A DNA stretch of 64,000 nt from Hymenopus coronatus (taxonomy: Eukaryota; Arthropoda; Insecta; Mantodea; Hymenopodidae), in assembly GCA_030762935.1 (NCBI GenBank), contig CM060888.1:120849468-120913467 (forward strand), read 5' to 3'. Both the position numbers and the translations under genes were made by a program. Of the stretch, positions 24,352-35,260 are shown piece by piece; within the stretch, counting starts at the first letter, position 1, and the number at the start of each line of letters is the position of its first letter. The notes beneath the pieces are model-generated. The model did not search any database. It was not told the origin of the DNA and saw nothing but the letters and a program-made list of their open reading frames with translations.

Positions 24352-25446
24352 GAAAATTGCTAATGAAAAAGGCATAAAGTATAGAGAGAAAGAAACCTGG
24401 ATTCATATGCTTGCTAACTTTAAAGAAACAGAAGTTTTAAATATCTAAAAATCTACGATATTCCTTTATAAACTCAAGGAGAGGGTTAGAAGCTTCTTGG
24501 ACCTTGCTGGTTGGGGAGGATGGGAAGCTATTGGCACTTTTCTACAAAAAGTGATGCAGTTCAGATTAGGGTGTAAAGGAAGAGGGGAAAACGTGAGGGG
24601 AAGGGAATCTGGTACGGGCATTGAGTTTGGTTTGAAAACAATATTGCGTGCGCGTGCACAAGGATCTTTCATTTTTTCTATTCTTCTTATTAAATGTTTT
24701 AATACTGGTGTAACTGTTTTTATTTTCTGATTTTTGAGTTATAAAATATCATTGATTCAATAAGAATAAAGTTCAGGGCGATGAATGTAAAGTGAAACAA
24801 GGACTTCAGAGTACTATATACGCAGTACGGACATTTTGACCCTGCGATGTATGTATTACTCACAGGATGTAAAATGTTTAAGACGAATAGATGCACTACT
24901 CTACTATCTTATATTCAGTAATTCAGTGGTATATGAAGCCGTATTCTTAACGCAATGCATGTGTGGAAACATCGTGTTTCAAGCGATGAATTTTCAATAA
25001 AATCTTGTGCTCTCCTGTATTAACCTTTACTCCATTTGGTAGCTGGTTTAATTCGCGCTTCTGCCTCGCTCCCTCACTCCCTTTGTGCCGTTTCCGATCA
25101 GGTTAACACGCCCCTCGTGCGGTGTCGTCACGTCGGAGAGCAAAGTAATGAGTGCCAGTCACATTTAATTAAAATCATAAACGTTAGCACTGCGACCGCT
25201 GCTAACAAATTGCCAAACCGGAAATCAGTGTTAATTAATGAAAGGTGGAGCTGATAGCAACTTCCCTCAAATGTGGCATACTCGGTGACTAAGGTTAATT
25301 CTTCTGCTGCTAATGGAGTGTGCATATATACGTACATACACATATACCTACCATGCTCTTTATAAAGCAGGAGACTAAGGTGTGATTTCAGAAAGGCAAA
25401 GAGGCTGGCATTTTAGCTGCTCTAAACGAATTGTTTTCAATCTTTA
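24352..25446. other. Unassigned sequence
   Basis: A 77-codon plus frame (24497-24730) and a 72-codon plus frame (25036-25254) are present without recognisable motifs. No gene evidence. Confidence 0.4.
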
Positions 25447-26212
25447 GGGATACCCATCTGTGAAAAACCTAAAATTTATAATTTTGCTTGGATTGATTTG
25501 TAACTTTACTACAGCAATTGCAGTATTAAGAATAGTTTACATCCTAATTTTCAGACTTTTGGTCAAAATAGTTCCTGTGATATTACCATATTTATAGTAT
25601 TTTGTTCTCATTTAATTAAATCATTCCACACGATGCAATTTCAGTTATAGAAATATATAATATTTTGCAGTTATACTGATAAATACAGTATTGGTAAACT
25701 GATGAGATGAAATTTTTATCTGATATTTGGTTTAAGAGAAAAAAAAATGATTGTCATTTTATTAATTCTTTTACTATGGAAATATAAATTTTATTATTTA
25801 ATTACACAAGCACTGGTGATATTAGAAAAAAATCATCTCATAAATTTTATTTTGTACTATTTTTATTCAAGCATAAACATTTTCAAGCTTCTGTTTCAAA
25901 AACTGCATCGTGTGGAACAATTTGAAGTTTTGAAACCGCTGAGAAAATAGGTTTTAAAGTTTAACATACAATTTAACACTGTTTCTTTGTAAGGCCAAAT
26001 GTTATTGGTCAAAACCTATTTTCGAATTTTTAGCAATTTTTCACCATAATAAAAAGGTTAAAGCACCACACCCAGTTACAGTCATCCATTTAAATCATCA
26101 CGTGATATGGTTTAAAGCGCCGCATGGTAATAAAAACAACAGGAAATTGAACTACAGGCATTACATTATTTAATTAGACAAAACAATTTTTTTTTTCACA
26201 GATGGGTATCCA
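25447..26212. mobile_element. MITE with about 20-bp TIRs
   Basis: The left end reads GGATACCCATCTGTGAAAAA (from 25448). The right end is its complement, TTTTTCACAGATGGGTATCC (ending 26211). The interior of about 760 bp is AT-rich and non-coding; the 67-codon frame at 25747-25950 is not supported. Flanking TA on both sides (25445-25446 and 26213-26214) would allow a TA target duplication as in Tc1/mariner-type MITEs, but the outermost TIR base then differs. Superfamily undecided. Confidence 0.8.
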
Positions 26213-26640
26213 TAAGTATTTCTTAAGCATTTATTTCTATCTGGCATACTTTCGTGGGTGAAAAAAAGACAAGTATCCCATTTAGAGTAACAAATGGAAA
26301 AGCAGAATAATGTTTGAGAAGCTTGAGGCTTATAATTTTAATTGCATCATATTTATTGTTAAGTTTAATTGCAGTTGTTAAAATTATTAATACTTATACA
26401 GAATCTCTACGACAAATAAATTAGTGTATAAACCCCTTCGTAAAATTCATCTCTTAATTAAAATTTCCAAAAAACGCTTTAGTAGATTTACCCACAGACT
26501 TTAAGCTTTACTCTTACCAACTGAATTGTTACTTCCTTCACACTGAACCACGAAAATCCTCTTCTGAGTTACAAAATACGCCACATTGTCCTCAGTAATG
26601 GTGCTTCAAAGTCCGGGTGTCATTTTAAGTTCTAAAGCTT
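26213..26640. other. Unassigned AT-rich DNA
   Basis: Spacer between the MITE and the next family A copy. Nothing recognised. Confidence 0.5.
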
Positions 26641-27600
26641 GGATTGGTATACTCAAATGACCTTCTCTATCCATTCTGCAAATAAACTATTTTTTCAAAA
26701 GACCGCTCATTTATCGATTTCATGCTAATTAAAATAAACAAAAAAATAAATTCAATTCTGGAATTTTGTCAGGTCTCCCTCTCTGAATGCCTTTTTCCTC
26801 ATTGTTCATTTTCCAAACATTTAATTTGTTTTTCTGGTTGATTACCGTTCGCTTTTTGCTTCTAATATACACATAGATATACACATTTACAAACACTCAA
26901 ACACCGATGCCCAAAGGGACCCGAACCCATGATCCCCTGCGCCACCAAAGCGAGGCACTTTAGCGAGCGCGGCCATGGGGACCAGCAATCATTAGCAGAA
27001 ATGGTTTTATTAATTAGTTCCTTGTAACTAAAGGGGGAATAAAGGAATATATGGCTAAAATAATACTTAAGTCTTTTAAAAGCCTTCGCTAACGACATTG
27101 AAATTCGATTCTCTTTGCATGGTCAGGAGTAACACAGAAGTAAAGCACATGGCAACGATCCGTTTGAGAACAAAATAAGTATTTTAACATTGAAATCAAT
27201 AACAGGAATATCTCGGAAATGGTTAACTCCAGAAAAATAAATAAATTGACATAAATTGTGTGTTTTGACGAGATCTGCATTTTTTCCTTTAGGGAATTTG
27301 GTCTATATCTTATGGTTTATTAGTCTTAAAAAAGTCCTCCAAAAATAGGAGGGCTTCAGAGTCTGCTCCAGATAATTCAAGATACAGCTACATTTAATTT
27401 TTCAGGAAAATAACTTACTCGTATAGCATTTTAATCAAAATCGTTAGAACCATTTTTAGAAAACCAAAATTTTCTAAAATTGTTTTAATGGGTAGTTTGG
27501 ATTAGGGGATTTTCTTGAAAATATTTAGGTAACATTATTGAAGGATGCTCAACTCAAATATCAATTTTGTGTTTAACCAACTTTTAAAATTCGTTATAAT
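26641..27600 (+). mobile_element. Family A with nested tRNA-like insert
   Basis: Start TGGTATACTCAAATGACCTTC and TCTCTATCCATTCTGCAAA, then ATTTCATGCTAATT near 26718-26731. It is interrupted to about 26985 and resumes AATCATTAGCAGAAATGG. Later blocks include AATAACAGGAATATCTCGG and TTTTAATCAAAATCGTTAGA. The 3' hairpin and (CA)n region are lost after about 27600. Confidence 0.78.
26735..26985 (-). mobile_element. Nested tRNA-like SINE (family S7)
   Basis: On the minus strand the head GGTCCCCATGGCCGCGCTCG is followed by a B-box-like GGGTTCGGGTCCC (26917-26929). An AT-rich body then runs to about 26735. It lies inside a family A copy whose start-end blocks resume on both sides. Exact ends and target duplication are not resolved. 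Confidence 0.6.
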
Positions 27601-27828
27601 GTAAGCGTTCACAATTAACGGGACTCCCTGGAGCGGGAAACAGAACTTAAAACTAAGTTTTAAATTTTTCGTTTTCGCCACACCATTTTATATCTAATGA
27701 CCATATTGTGCATATTAGCCTATTCGCTGTAGAAATTATAGAAGGAGGTCAGTATGAAACAGCTACTACAGCTCTCTTTAATGACAAGTGGGAAAATAAA
27801 ACCGAAATAAATTCCAGCAAATGTACCG
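27601..27828. other. Unassigned sequence
   Basis: Short AT-rich spacer. No features recognised. Confidence 0.45.
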
Positions 27829-28240
27829 AGCCAGGTGGCTCAGGCGGTTAAGCTGGGGCTGATATTCAGAAGATCTTGGGATCTGTTTCCGAGGCCAACC
27901 TAACTTACCCATGATTTTTTTCTCTCTCTCTCTTTCAGGGTTGTATGTGTCGGTAAGGACTGCGGCGGCTTCTGACGAGGTAACTGCGTTTGAAAATTAA
28001 GCTCTAGGTGGCGGGATGGCATTGGAAGTTGTCTGTAGTCTTAGGGGGTTTGGTTCAGGCCTGAGGTATGGGATCCTAGCGCTCCCCGCGTCGAGATGAA
28101 GAATTGCTTGGAAACTGGTGGCTGTCTCCCGCCGACCGCTTTCAGCTGCCCGCTGTAATTACTCTCATGTCATCTTGGGGTGAGACATACAGCCAATCCG
28201 GCACACCCACTAAACACTACACCTCACACGAGCAAATGTG
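27829..28240 (+). mobile_element. tRNA-like SINE (family S6)
   Basis: The head GAGCCAGGTGGCTCAGGCGG is A-box-like with a following GATCTTGGGATCTG region. A (TC)n tract at 27920-27938 and a GC-rich body (GACTGCGGCGGCTTCTGACG and onward) follow. A single copy in this window. The 3' limit is a guess based on the return to AT-rich sequence. Confidence 0.5.
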
Positions 28241-29034
28241 TGTCCTTACCACAAATTCTGACCGCCTCAGATTTTTAGAGCATTGGCTATTCTAGTTAAA
28301 AGCATCGTCTACTTATATGGTTTGTTTATATACAATTCTAAATTCGCTATTGTCTGAAAAACAATAGCAAAGACCACCAAGAACAGATAAAAGCTGTTGA
28401 AATTAAACAAGCACAACACGCATTTTTAAAGGAATGAAGCCTGGAACAATTTAAGGAATCGAGAGCAGTAATAGATATACATTTAGGAAGTGTTTACTCT
28501 ATGGAATTTTGTGGTTGGCTTTCCACTTTACTACTGATATCGGCCCTCCATATGGGTCTCCATTCTCATTACCGGGGTATTGTGAACAAAACTGTTATAT
28601 GCTATTTTATTTCCCGTTCTCGCTTCCGTTCTTAGGTTATTGTAAACCAGACTTTGCACTAACATCCTGCAACATGCGCGAGCATGCAAATGCGACTTCC
28701 ACCAATCTTCTTATAGTTGAGAAAATAACATAAAGCTATCATAGAAAGAACTCCAAAAATCGGCAGCCTTCACCTTTCTTAAGACACATGACAATGGAAT
28801 TCAGGTTTAAATGAAACGTTTTGGCTCTCTTACATAAAGGTTACATAATATTGATGATTATAATACTGTTATTATTATACTTCTGCGTTTGTCTGTTTCT
28901 CTATTTTTCTCTTGTTTACAATCTTAGATTTTGTTTATATGTTTTATGCTTTTTGTATGTTTTGTGCTTTTTAGAATAAAACAATAATTTTATAGTGTCT
29001 GAAATTATCCATTATCATAATTCCATTATGATAA
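28241..29034. other. Unassigned sequence
   Basis: A 74-codon plus frame (28509-28733) shows no recognisable domain. Otherwise AT-rich, no gene or repeat recognised. Confidence 0.45.
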
Positions 29035-29113
29035 GTATTTTCATCAATTAGAAAAATAAATTTTAATAAACATTTGTTACAGCGATTAAGAGAAATTCAT
29101 GTGAATGGAACAC
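29035..29113 (-). mobile_element. Family A start-end fragment
   Basis: ATAAACATTTGTTACAGCG, AAGAGAAATTCATGTGAATG and GAACACAT are the family A start terminus in minus orientation. They directly abut the hairpin end of the next minus-strand copy at 29114, a head-to-tail junction like that near 6.53 kb. Confidence 0.75.
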
Positions 29114-29255
29114 ATACGACTTTTACTTTCTCTTCACGTACTATGTACATAGTAGGGAAGCTATTATAATGCACCCAAAATTCGATACCGAAATTTCACC
29201 CTAAATACATGTTTTGGGTCCCCCTGAATTCAAAAAAAGCATTTCTGGAAAAAGG

Positions 29256-29272
29256 TTTGTGTGTGTGCGTGC

Positions 29273-29311
<39 letters not shown>
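29256..29311. repeat. (GT/GC)n microsatellite inside family A
   Basis: TTTGTGTGTGTGCGTGCGTG leading into about 30 bp of pure GT. This is the position where all family A copies carry a (CA)n/(GT)n tract of variable length, here among the longest. Confidence 0.93.
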
Positions 29312-29312
<1 letters not shown>

Positions 29313-29360
29313 ACAGCATAGCTCCAAAACGAAGTATTTAAGTTTGGTATCTTGCACGGA

Positions 29361-29706
29361 GGTCGTCTCCTTAGCGCGGCGGTAGCGCAGCTGCCTACCA
29401 AGCGGGAGACCTGGGTTCGATCCCCAGTACCGGCGTGGGGATTTTTCCCCCGCTGGGAGACCTGGACCGGGGTGCACTCAGCCTCGTGAGGTCCCTGGGG
29501 GGCCAATTGAGGAGCTACTTGATGGAGAAGAAGCGGCTCCAGGTCGTGAGGACCGCATTAACCGGCCGGGAGGGGCTCGAGGCGCTGACCACGTCTCACC
29601 CTCCAATACTGCACCCCATCCATGACGTCTGTAGGGGACCGAGATGGGGGACGCAGCGGCCGGCCGTAGGCCAAGGTTCCCCGTGAGCTGTCGTGCCATG
29701 GAGCTA
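29361..29706 (+). mobile_element. SINE family S1, full length
   Basis: Best S1 copy. The tRNA-derived head has an A-box region (TAGCGCGGCGGTAGCGCAGC) and a B box GGTTCGATCC at 29414-29423. The body has CCTGGGGGGCCAATTGAGGA, GACCGCATTAACCGGCCGGG and GGGGACGCAGCGGCCGGCCG, ending GAGCTGTCGTGCCATGGAGC. It is flanked by perfect 13-mers TATCTTGCACGGA (29348-29360 and 29707-29719). Read as a LINE-mobilised polymerase III retroposon nested in family A. It encodes no protein. Confidence 0.93.
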
Positions 29707-30345
29707 TATCTTGCACGGATGCGACACGAAGATTTTGAAGAAAATCACCCAACCCCAACTATCCTTTACATGGAACGTTTTTCCAAAATGTTGATTCTCT
29801 CAAAAATGGATACAACGATTTTGATTAAAATATAATATATTAAATACGTTTACCTAGCAAATAATATGCATATCTTGAATTTTCTGGGAATAGCCTCTGA
29901 AGACTACTTTATTCTGATTGAATTTTACGAAAATTTGTATAACTGCTAAACCGTAAGAGATGGACAAGAACTTACCACGCAAAAAATGTAAACCCCATTG
30001 AAACACACAATTAATGTTATATAATTTTTTTTCGTGGAGTTGATTGAGATATTACTTGTTATTGTTATCAGTTTTGAAAAAAATATACTTTTCTCATACG
30101 GGAATTAGTCAACTCCTGTCCGTACAAACAAAGGAACTTCAGTCACATAGTAACCAGCTTTTGACTATCACTATAACCTATGGTACTCCCTTATTTCGAT
30201 TTTACTTTAAAAGGAAGCAAGTAATAAGACTATTTCTGCTAATTTTTTTCTCGATTATCATAAAGTAAATAGAAACATAAGATTTTTAACCATAATTTGT
30301 TACAGAGATGTAGAGAAAGTCATATGATGAAGTACATCAGATTTT

Positions 30346-31399
30346 TTATGTATATCCGAAATGGGTATTATCCAAAACTACATTTTCCCTCTTTTTCCGA
30401 TTAACAGAGCATCTATTTTTAAACTTTTGGTGCCTATCTGTCTGTTTATCTGTAGTTTTGATGGTAAAAATCTTTCTGATAGAATGCACAATAATGGTTT
30501 GTTTCTGGTGGAGGATTGTATTTGCGACAAATAAAATGTGAGTAGAAGCAGAATTCGTGTGAGTGATATATACAGCCCTTCAGAGCTTCTGTCTCTGTAC
30601 TTTCACAAACATCTACAGCTCGAGGGGAGGGAGTAATGGGTCGGGGCGAAGGCCCGTTATTGAGGATACCGAACGTTAATGGAAAGGGTTAGTTAGGTTG
30701 TTTCCGCTTTGACGGCCATGTGTGGGGTTGACTGGGCGACCGATCCTCTGCTAATTACACATGTGGCAAAAATCAAAAAAGACCACGCCATAAGGATGCG
30801 TGTGTGTTCGCACATCACTAATGTGTCAGTGTTTATCCGTTCTACACACCTTGCAGTCATTTGAACCGTTTCCTACCACATGGTAGGGTGTGGTCACGGC
30901 CCTCCCGGCTAAATGTAACGTAAGATAGGTATTTAATAATCAAAAAGCCTTCGATGCTGAAGCTTAATTTGATTGCATGTATCATTGTGTCATATAGCAG
31001 AGGGGATACGGAGCCTATACTCGGCGGGAAAAGTAATGAATGGTTGCAGGTGAAGTCAGGAGCATGTCTGGATTAATCTGCGAGTAGTGGACGGAAGGTA
31101 AAATTACAGGTATAATGAAGATAACTAAAGAGCACTGAAACCACTTGGGTGCAATTTCAGAATGACTTCTGCTTTTTATGTGTTGTTGTATATCTTTTGA
31201 CACACACCTTTCACCATTTCGAAACGGACATTATCTTTAAATAAATGGTTCATGGGATATTTTGTGAATTCATGTTGAAATGGAGAACGTGTAATAACAC
31301 AGAGACCTTTTAGTTTCTGATACAACTAACCATTTGTCAAGGCTACATAATACAAACGTAGGGCAACCTTTAATTTAAAGTATGACGTAATTTGAATTA
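30346..31399. other. Unassigned sequence, GC-richer centre
   Basis: 30600-30910 is less AT-rich (GGGTCGGGGCGAAGGCCCG and onward) but shows no frame, box motif or second copy. The rest is AT-rich. No gene recognised. Confidence 0.4.
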
Positions 31400-31731
31400 G
31401 GCCTTCGTGGTCCAGTGGTTGCTACGTTAGCCTGTGGTTTCCAAAGTTTCAGAAGGTAGATGGATTTTTTGAGGGAGCACAAATTTTTAGCATTGGTTTC
31501 TTCGGAAGAGAAGTAAAGCCAATAGTCTGTTTAATTTAATTTCACGTTAAAGAACCTTATACATTAAGAGAGAAGTTCTCTTGGAAAATTACCTGCTGTT
31601 TCACCCGCAGCATCCTGTTTCTCTCCCGTGGGGCTATCTCTGGGCGGTGGGCTAATCGTCTGACATGTGACAAAATCAGCTGATTACAGAAATCACCTAT
31701 AAGGTGTCACCAAACGACATGACATGACATG
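31400..31731 (+). mobile_element. SINE family S3
   Basis: The head GCCTTCGTGGTCCAGTGGTT is A-box-like. The body has GATGGATTTTTTGAGGGAGC, TTAGCATTGGTTTCTTCGG, AAGTAAAGCC and CACGTTAAAGAACC, matching the minus-strand copy at 34.7-35.0 kb in the same order. It ends in a GACATGACATGACATGG tail. The B box is degenerate here. Confidence 0.72.
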
Positions 31732-31841
31732 GCACTGATCTATTCGTACATACATTTTACATCATTGTAATCATCATATTTTTCTCTTTTATATCTTATT
31801 GATAAACGTTTTGTTTGTTATACTTTTAACTATCCATTTCT

Positions 31842-32632
31842 GTTTTCTCTAAATAGGCAGTGAAGTTATTTCACCCCACCCAAAACTTCTATACCGAGAT
31901 TTCAAAGGAAATACTCGTTATAGGAACCCCTGTATACAAAAAATAATTTTTAGAAAAAATCAGAGTATCCGTGTATCTATGAACAAGATAACTCAAAAGT
32001 TGGTAAAATACCCCACTTGGTATTTAAGTTTACTATCTCTCAGGGATGCGACAGGAAGATTTTGAGGAAAATCTCCATACTCCAAACTACCCTTAACATG
32101 AAAAAAAAATTGAAAATATAATTTTCTTAAAAATGGTATTTGCATGACAAACAAAATGCATATTTAAAGTTTACTAGAAATATCCTCTGAAGACTTCATT
32201 CTGGATGATTTTTGCTGAATTTTAAATAACTGATAAACCCTAAGTGATAGACAAAACTTACTGAACAAAAAATGTGGCCCTTATTAAAATACACAATTTA
32301 TGCCATATACATTTTTTTTGTGGGGTTGATAACTTCGAGATATTCCTTGTTATTGTTTTCAGTTTGAAAACGCTTAAAAGATTTATCATACGGGAATTTG
32401 TAAACTCTTGGCCATGCAAAGAAATGGGGCTCAACCACATGGCAACCCTCTTTTAAAAGATTTGACTATCAGTTTAGTCTAGTGTGTTACCTTATTTCCC
32501 TTTTGCTTACAAGGAAGCAATTTCTGCTGAAGTTTATCTCGATTAGCATGAAGTAATATATGTATATATAGAAGAGTGATAATTTTTTAGAGATATGAGG
32601 AGAGAGAATAAAACACATAATTTTTTGTTTTT
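31842..32632 (-). mobile_element. Family A, near full length
   Basis: Opens at TTTTCTCTAAATAGGC (eroded hairpin end), then ATACCGAGATTTCAAAGG, ACTTGGTATTTAAGTTTAC, TTATGCCATATACATTTT and CAAGGAAGCAATTTCTGC. It closes with AGAGAGAATAAAACACATA. Lacks the (GT)n tract. Confidence 0.8.
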
Positions 32633-32649
32633 ACACTACAGAAATTAAT

Positions 32650-33060
32650 TTTTCAACGGTACGATACTATAACAAATAACTTTATTGGCTCAAAGGTTGG
32701 TTACAAATAGCGTCTGCTACAAAAAGTACATTCGACGCATAGACAGTTGATGGCTTGAACGCCACTGTGCGCTAACACTTCAGTTGCCTTACGATGACAC
32801 AGCTCACTACACTACACAAAGACACACACACACACACACACACATATCTGGCTTGCAATTGTTCATTTTATAGCTAAAATGATGTCACAGAACTTACTGG
32901 AAGCTTGCAGAGACCAACATTTCAGGATGAATCCAGAATCCACGCATACCAATATCTGCAACTGCGCCGACTCACACACTAAGGTGCGTCTGAAAGCAGC
33001 AGCACACGGACGGCAGTGCCACAGTGCCTTATTATTATTATACATATATTCTGTTTGTCA
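32650..33060 (-). mobile_element. LTR-like element B (solo LTR candidate)
   Basis: On the minus strand it shows a TATA-like AGCTATAAAATG (32865-32876). About 190 bp downstream comes CCAATAAAG (polyadenylation-type signal, complement at 32680-32688). Blocks shared with LTR-like element A at 46 kb are AACTGTCTATGCGTCGAATG and the TTTGTAGCA and TTTGTAAC region. A (CA)n tract (32824-32845) interrupts the middle. TATA then AATAAA within one short block fits an LTR U3-R-U5. No internal retroviral coding sequence adjoins. Ends are approximate. Confidence 0.6.
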
Positions 33061-33216
33061 TACTCACATTGGTAAGAAGATAAATAAATAAATTATAACT
33101 TTTAGATTGATTTACATTTCATAGAGTTGCTTATTTTGACTAACATATTTTGTCAATATAATGTTTACGCTGTTGTTAAATGAATCAGGTACATACTTAA
33201 GCAGGTGGTCACAATT
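33061..33216. other. Short AT-rich spacer
   Basis: Joins the LTR-like element and the S2 SINE. Nothing recognised. Confidence 0.5.
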
Positions 33217-33405
33217 GCGGCCACTCGCCTCTCATCAAGGGTTTGCTCCCACGTGATCGCACGTTACGTGATGGACAAAGCGGTGCAGGGCGGGGTTTCT
33301 CCAGTTTTCCCCACCATTGCATTCCACTGGTGCTCCATCTTCATTTCCATATATCGTCAGGGTCATCGTCTGCGCTGTCATAGTAGTAAACGTGTGCGTT
33401 AAACA
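33217..33405 (+). mobile_element. SINE family S2
   Basis: GCGGCCACTCGCCTCTCATC, ATGGACAAAGCGGTGCAGG, TTGCATTCCACTGGTGCTCC and AGTAGTAAACGTGTGCGTTA parallel the copies at 4.2 and 55.1 kb. The head is shortened and the body somewhat diverged. Confidence 0.75.
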
Positions 33406-33944
33406 TTAAAAAAGTCACAATTGTGGTATACCATCCCTAAAATTATCATAATATTATACAGTCACAAAACCATCATTACTTTAAATTTACATTATATTCA
33501 AATTTTATTCCTGAAACATTCACTCTGAGTAGACACGGTATATCGCTTATGGTGTTTGCAGCTATGTTGTGAAGACTATCTCTAATGATGTTGATTATTA
33601 TTATTATTATTATTATTATGTCATGTTATGTTTTATCAACTTTTGACCTATAAAATCGATTACTTCTAAATTAAATTTACTTAACTTAAAGAACCATTCT
33701 CTACGGTCACGTATATCAGACATCGTTTGTAATCTTGCTTCCTTTAATACGAGTACCAATACGAATCACGCATCTACAGCTGTTTGGTTTCAACCACGAT
33801 CATGCGCCTATCACATGCAATAACTTTAACTCAGAAACTTGTGCTATTAATCACGCGTATATTACGTTCTGATTTCGTAATCTCTTGGGAATATGAAACA
33901 CATATTACGTTTTGAAATATGTGTGGTTTGTATTCATTTAAGGT
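33406..33944. other. AT-rich spacer with (ATT)n
   Basis: An uninterrupted (ATT)n tract lies at about 33595-33619. No other features recognised. Confidence 0.5.
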
Positions 33945-34555
33945 AATGATGAAACTTAGAAGATCCACAGTATGCAGGATATCTTATTGAAATTTATACC
34001 AGATATTATACATTATAATTGTGACATTTTTGCCATGTATCAAAATTCTAGCTTGCACGGTTATTTAAATAATAATTGTCAGTATCTAATTATTTGCAAT
34101 AATAAAATGAGTAACGTGATCCATTTAAAATATTCAGACTAAAAGACTCCCGCTTTACAGTAAACGAATTTTATCATTATTTTATAGTTGCCCTCAATTA
34201 GTGTGGAAAAATTATTAATCCCAAAGTATTAATTTTTTAAATTATTTATCAAATTGGAGAATTGTTTCGAAAAGGTATAAGACCATTTCTTTAATGATCT
34301 TTTGAGAGGAAGTATATACATTTTGAAAGAAATTATTTAAAATTGCATCGTAAGGCACATTTTGAGTATGGAAAAGTGGTGCAAAAAGTTTGCAAGAAAA
34401 TAAAAATTAAAGTTGAGAGTGTCTATTAGTAAGCATACGCCTATTCAAATACAACTTCAGTTAATTGATAGTTAAAGTGACCCAACTGGGTAAAACTGTA
34501 CATTTTCTTTAAGTAGCAGTTCATATTATTTTATTATGAATAAAATAATTTTTAA
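33945..34555 (+). repeat. Left arm of 4.3-kb inverted repeat
   Basis: Read inward, this arm matches the complement of about 37610-38225 in order: AGATCCACAGTATGC, GATATCTTATT, GCCATGTATCAAAATTCTAG, CTTGCACGGTTATTTAAATA, AATTAGTGTGGAAAAATTATT, TTTTGAGTATGGAAA, and ACTTCAGTTAATTGATAGTT followed by AAAGTG. The partner reads, for example, GCCATGTATAAAAATTCTAG and ACTTCAATTAATTTAGTAGTT. Identity is patchy, with many small indels, so the structure is old. Confidence 0.78.
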
Positions 34556-34740
34556 GTTTTTCACAATGTTGGTAAAGTGTCACAGATGCACCAGCTTAAG
34601 TAAATGCAATGAGAGCTAAATATTTGCATAAACTATTATGTTAAGTATCAAATATTACACATTGATGTGTATAATCTTGAGCATCTTAAGCTGGAAGATC
34701 GCAGTAATAGTAGTAGTAAAATGAAATAGCGTTTTATTTA
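34556..34740. other. Loop-side AT-rich spacer
   Basis: Lies between the left arm and the SINE. Weak continuation of the arm homology cannot be excluded. Nothing else seen. Confidence 0.4.
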
Positions 34741-35013
34741 TGGACGCTCTTTAACTCCTGTGGCTTTCAGCGTTCCATTTTATGTTGGGAATGAAAGGCC
34801 GCTTAATTTTGCTCGGAGGTCTCTATCAGACTTGAGGTTCTTTTACGTGCCGTAAATCTACGACACGGGACGAACGGCTTTACTTCCCTTCTGAAGGAAG
34901 GAAGCCATGCTAAGGATTTTACGCCCTAAAAAATCCATCGTGCTCCCCCGGGTTTGAACCCCCGACCTTGGGTAAATGAAGTCAGCACGGTAACCATTAC
35001 ACCACGGAGGGCG
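34741..35013 (-). mobile_element. SINE family S3, good copy
   Basis: The minus-strand head CGCCCTCCGTGGTGTAATGG has an A box, then the B box GGGTTCAAACCC (34952-34963). The body has GAGCACGATGGATTTTTTAG, CTTAGCATGGCTTCCTTCC, AAGTAAAGCCGTTCG, and GATTTACGGCACGTAAAAGA. The end is near 34741. It sits in the loop of the large inverted repeat. Confidence 0.85.
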
Positions 35014-35016
35014 ATA

Positions 35017-35128
35017 GGCAGTAGTAGTAGTGGTAGTGAAAGTGGCAGTAGCAGAGGCAGTAGCAGTAATAGTAGAAATAGAGACAGTATAGTAATAGTA
35101 GCAGCAATAGTAATAGTAGTAGTAGTAT
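35017..35128. repeat. Impure (AGT/AGC)n microsatellite
   Basis: GTAGTAGTAGTGGTAGTG and GGCAGTAGCAGAGGCAGTAG, then AATAGTAATAGTAGTAG. It adjoins the SINE S3 head. The Ser-rich open frame over it is an artefact. Confidence 0.88.
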
Positions 35129-35260
35129 TTGTTAAGTTTACAATAATGCTATATTTGAGTCACAGTCGCATGTGTTGGGTGACTGTACATGCTGTCTAAA
35201 AATACTTCAATTTAAATATAACCTAAATATCTATTTTATATATATTTTCAACATTGGAAA

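Larger units (their letters stand above)
29114..30345 (-). mobile_element. Family A with nested SINE S1
   Basis: Opens TTTACTTTCTCTTCACGTACT with TATGTACATAG, then ATTCGATACCGAAATTTCACC and a long (GT)n tract. It is interrupted at 29361-29706 by SINE S1. It resumes GATGCGACACGAAGATTTTG and continues to GATGTAGAGAAAGTCATATG near 30307-30326. The insertion target is the ATCTTGCACGGA block, a normal family A sequence. Confidence 0.88.

Noticed and set aside
29196..29758. Several 66-101 codon frames over the S1 SINE
   Set aside because: They lie within the polymerase III retroposon and its flanking (GT)n tract. Other S1 copies do not keep the frames open.
34930..35013. Functional tRNA gene on the minus strand
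   Set aside because: Good A and B boxes, but the sequence runs without a terminator into the S3 SINE body, as expected for a SINE head.
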